Assembly (NCBI GenBank): GCA_001701065.1
Contig: DAAL01000042.1
Coordinates: 1 to 19,672, forward strand
Direction: 5' to 3'
Length of the DNA stretch: 19,672 nt
DNA from: Bacteroidales bacterium GP4
Lineage (GTDB): Bacteria > Bacteroidota > Bacteroidia > Bacteroidales > Muribaculaceae
A program made the position numbers and the translations under genes. The notes beneath the pieces were generated by a model, which saw only the letters and a program-made list of their open reading frames with translations, did not search any database and was not told the DNA's origin. Positions 18,219 to 19,672 of the stretch are shown here, piece after piece. How positions within the stretch are numbered: the first letter of the stretch is position 1; each line of letters starts with the position of its first letter.

Positions 18219-19097
18219 ATGGCAACACTACGCGAACTTAAAGGACGAATCGGTTCTGTAAAATCTTCCGAGAAGATTACAGGAGCCATGAAGATGATTT
18301 CTTCAGCCAAGATGCACAAGGCGGAGCAGTCGTTGAAACGGTTGTATCCTTTCCGTGGGCAGATTCAAGCTATTATGGACAATCTGCTTTCGGCTGATGC
18401 TGAATTTTCTTCTCCTCTTATCGAAGCCCGCGAAGTGAAGCGTGTGGGAATTGTGGTGTTCGGGTCGGATGACGGTTTGTGCGGTGCCTATAATATTAAT
18501 GTGTTCAAAGGACTTGTGCAGACTATTCATGCTACCCGCGAGAAATATGGTCATGACGTTAACTTCACTATTCATCCTGTGGGAGTGAAGATGCTGAAGG
18601 CTGTGAGGACGCTCGCCGGCGGTAACATTACCGTGGTTCAGGAGAGCGTTAACTCCAAGAGCACCGGCGACGGAATAAAGCAGTTCACCTCCGAATTGCA
18701 ACGCCAGTTCCTTGACGGTGAGATTGACCGTCTTGATATAGTCTACATGCACTATCACAGTGTGAGCCGTCAGGTGCTTACAACCGAGCAGTTGCTCCCT
18801 GTGGCGCAGCAGACTCTGAACGATGCTTCCATCAAGCCGCAGTGCCGTCCTTACATATTCGAGCCTGATGCCAACACTATCTTCAATGCTGTGCTCCCCT
18901 TGCTCATCCTTTCGGTGATGCAGGAAGTGTTCATTGAGAACCAGGCTTCCGAGCAGGCGGCGAGGGTGATGGCTATGCAAGGCGCCAACGATAATGCGAA
19001 GAAACTTCTTGACCAGCTCCAGCTTGAATACAATAAGCTCCGACAACAGGCTATCACCTTGGAGCTTCTTGATATACTGGGTGGACAAATCAGATAA
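18219..19097 (+). CDS. atpG: F1Fo ATP synthase subunit gamma
   Basis: Gamma is the rotating central shaft. At 292 residues it has the conserved coiled-coil termini: RELKGRIGSVKSSEKITGAM and MKMISSAKMHKAE at the N-terminus, and QASEQAARVMAMQGANDNAK then LQLEYNKLRQQAITLELLDI at the C-terminus. The central Rossmann-like domain includes VGIVVFGSDDGLCGAYNINV. It ends the ATP synthase cluster. The next gene is nuoI, 42 bp downstream, with no terminator or TAnnTTTG box in the gap. Confidence 0.97.
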   Translation: MATLRELKGRIGSVKSSEKITGAMKMISSAKMHKAEQSLKRLYPFRGQIQAIMDNLLSADAEFSSPLIEAREVKRVGIVVFGSDDGLCGAYNINVFKGLVQTIHATREKYGHDVNFTIHPVGVKMLKAVRTLAGGNITVVQESVNSKSTGDGIKQFTSELQRQFLDGEIDRLDIVYMHYHSVSRQVLTTEQLLPVAQQTLNDASIKPQCRPYIFEPDANTIFNAVLPLLILSVMQEVFIENQASEQAARVMAMQGANDNAKKLLDQLQLEYNKLRQQAITLELLDILGGQIR

Positions 19098-19139
19098 TGA
19101 ATTTAAATATAAACTAAAAAATAGACCGAATCAATATCT

Positions 19140-19672
19140 ATGGGCAGTGTAAAAGAGTATTTCTCATCATTGGGAACCGGCATTGCAAGTCTCTTAAAAG
19201 GGATGGGGGTGACCGGAAAGGAATTTTTCACTCCGAAAGTGACCGAAGAGTATCCTGATCATCGTGACACGATAGAATATGCAGCTCCGCGTTTCCGTGC
19301 CGTTCTGAAGTTTATCTACGAGGAGGATGGACGTAACCGCTGTACCGCTTGTGGCACTTGCCAACGTAATTGCCCCAACGGAACTATCACCGTGACCACT
19401 AAGATGGTGGATATGCCTGACGGCAAAAAGAAGCGTAAACTTGACAAGTATCTGTACGACCTCGGAAGCTGTACTTTCTGCGAGTTGTGTGTGACTACTT
19501 GTCCTTTCGACGCTATTGAGTTTTCTAATGACTTTGAACAGGCTGTGTTCACCCGCAGCAAGCTTGTGAAGCAACTTAACTATCTGCCGGAACAGCCTAA
19601 TGACCCGGCTCCGAAACCCGGTATGCCGGCTAAGCCCGCTGCAGCACCTGCAGTCGCGAAAAGCACGAAAAG
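19140..19672 (+). CDS. nuoI: NADH-quinone oxidoreductase subunit I (3' end missing)
   Basis: NuoI carries the [4Fe-4S] clusters N6a and N6b that relay electrons to NuoB. From the ATG at 19140 the frame stays open to the window edge (177 residues). Two CxxCxxCxxxCP motifs are intact: C68, C71, C74, C78 (RCTACGTCQRNCP) and C111, C114, C117, C121 (SCTFCELCVTTCPFDAIEF). The N-terminal segment before the clusters is short and amphipathic. After residue ~150 the chain becomes rich in Ala, Pro and Lys (PNDPAPKPGMPAKPAAAPAV), a disordered tail extending past the edge. It is separated from nuoH by the eight atp genes instead of following it directly; nuoJ, K, L, M, N are expected beyond the window. 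Confidence 0.95.
   Translation, partial: MGSVKEYFSSLGTGIASLLKGMGVTGKEFFTPKVTEEYPDHRDTIEYAAPRFRAVLKFIYEEDGRNRCTACGTCQRNCPNGTITVTTKMVDMPDGKKKRKLDKYLYDLGSCTFCELCVTTCPFDAIEFSNDFEQAVFTRSKLVKQLNYLPEQPNDPAPKPGMPAKPAAAPAVAKSTK

Noticed and set aside
18303..19088. 261-codon open frame on the minus strand opposite atpG
   Set aside because: It lies wholly within a well-supported conserved gene, its product is low in recognisable features, and long antisense frames arise here from the codon bias of the real gene.

Overview
The window looks like chromosomal DNA from a Bacteroidales bacterium, plausibly near Muribaculaceae, although the family is a guess. The basis is TAnnTTTG promoter boxes, absence of clear Shine-Dalgarno sites, a PepSY-like (DUF2874) periplasmic protein, a lipoprotein with an acidic surface-export signal (C-x-D-D-D), the ATP synthase gene order DC-BEFHAG, a short epsilon subunit, a signal-peptide-bearing subunit a, and a complex I operon without nuoE, nuoF or nuoG. 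All genes are on the + strand.

Region 1 (1-3030): the 3' part of yidC (membrane protein insertase), cut by the window edge. Its stop overlaps the start of an iron-dependent, YqhD/BdhA-like alcohol dehydrogenase, and a strong hairpin terminator follows.

Region 2 (3052-8270): a cell-envelope block. It holds a secreted PepSY-like protein, a surface beta-helix lipoprotein whose last ~39 codons are displaced by a one-base frameshift near 4838, a TonB-dependent receptor with its own promoter and an inverted repeat over the -33 region, and a second lipoprotein of unknown family. A terminator closes the block. This is not a canonical SusC/SusD pair.

Region 3 (8271-8606): a promoter and a roughly 270-nt leader to the respiratory operon. 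The leader has a possible pseudoknot, a 15-bp hairpin just before nuoA, and a candidate 62-codon ORF overlapping the nuoA start.

Region 4 (8607-19672): nuoA-nuoB-nuoCD-nuoH, then a complete F1Fo ATP synthase set (atpD-C-B-E-F-H-A-G), then nuoI, which runs off the right edge. The eight ATP synthase genes therefore sit inside the complex I operon, between nuoH and nuoI. Gaps are short and no terminator is visible. A TAnnTTTG box in the nuoH-atpD gap could let the atp genes be expressed separately. The proton pump and the proton-driven ATP synthase would then be largely co-transcribed. This interleaving is the main unusual feature. No tRNA, rRNA, CRISPR array, insertion sequence or phage gene was seen.
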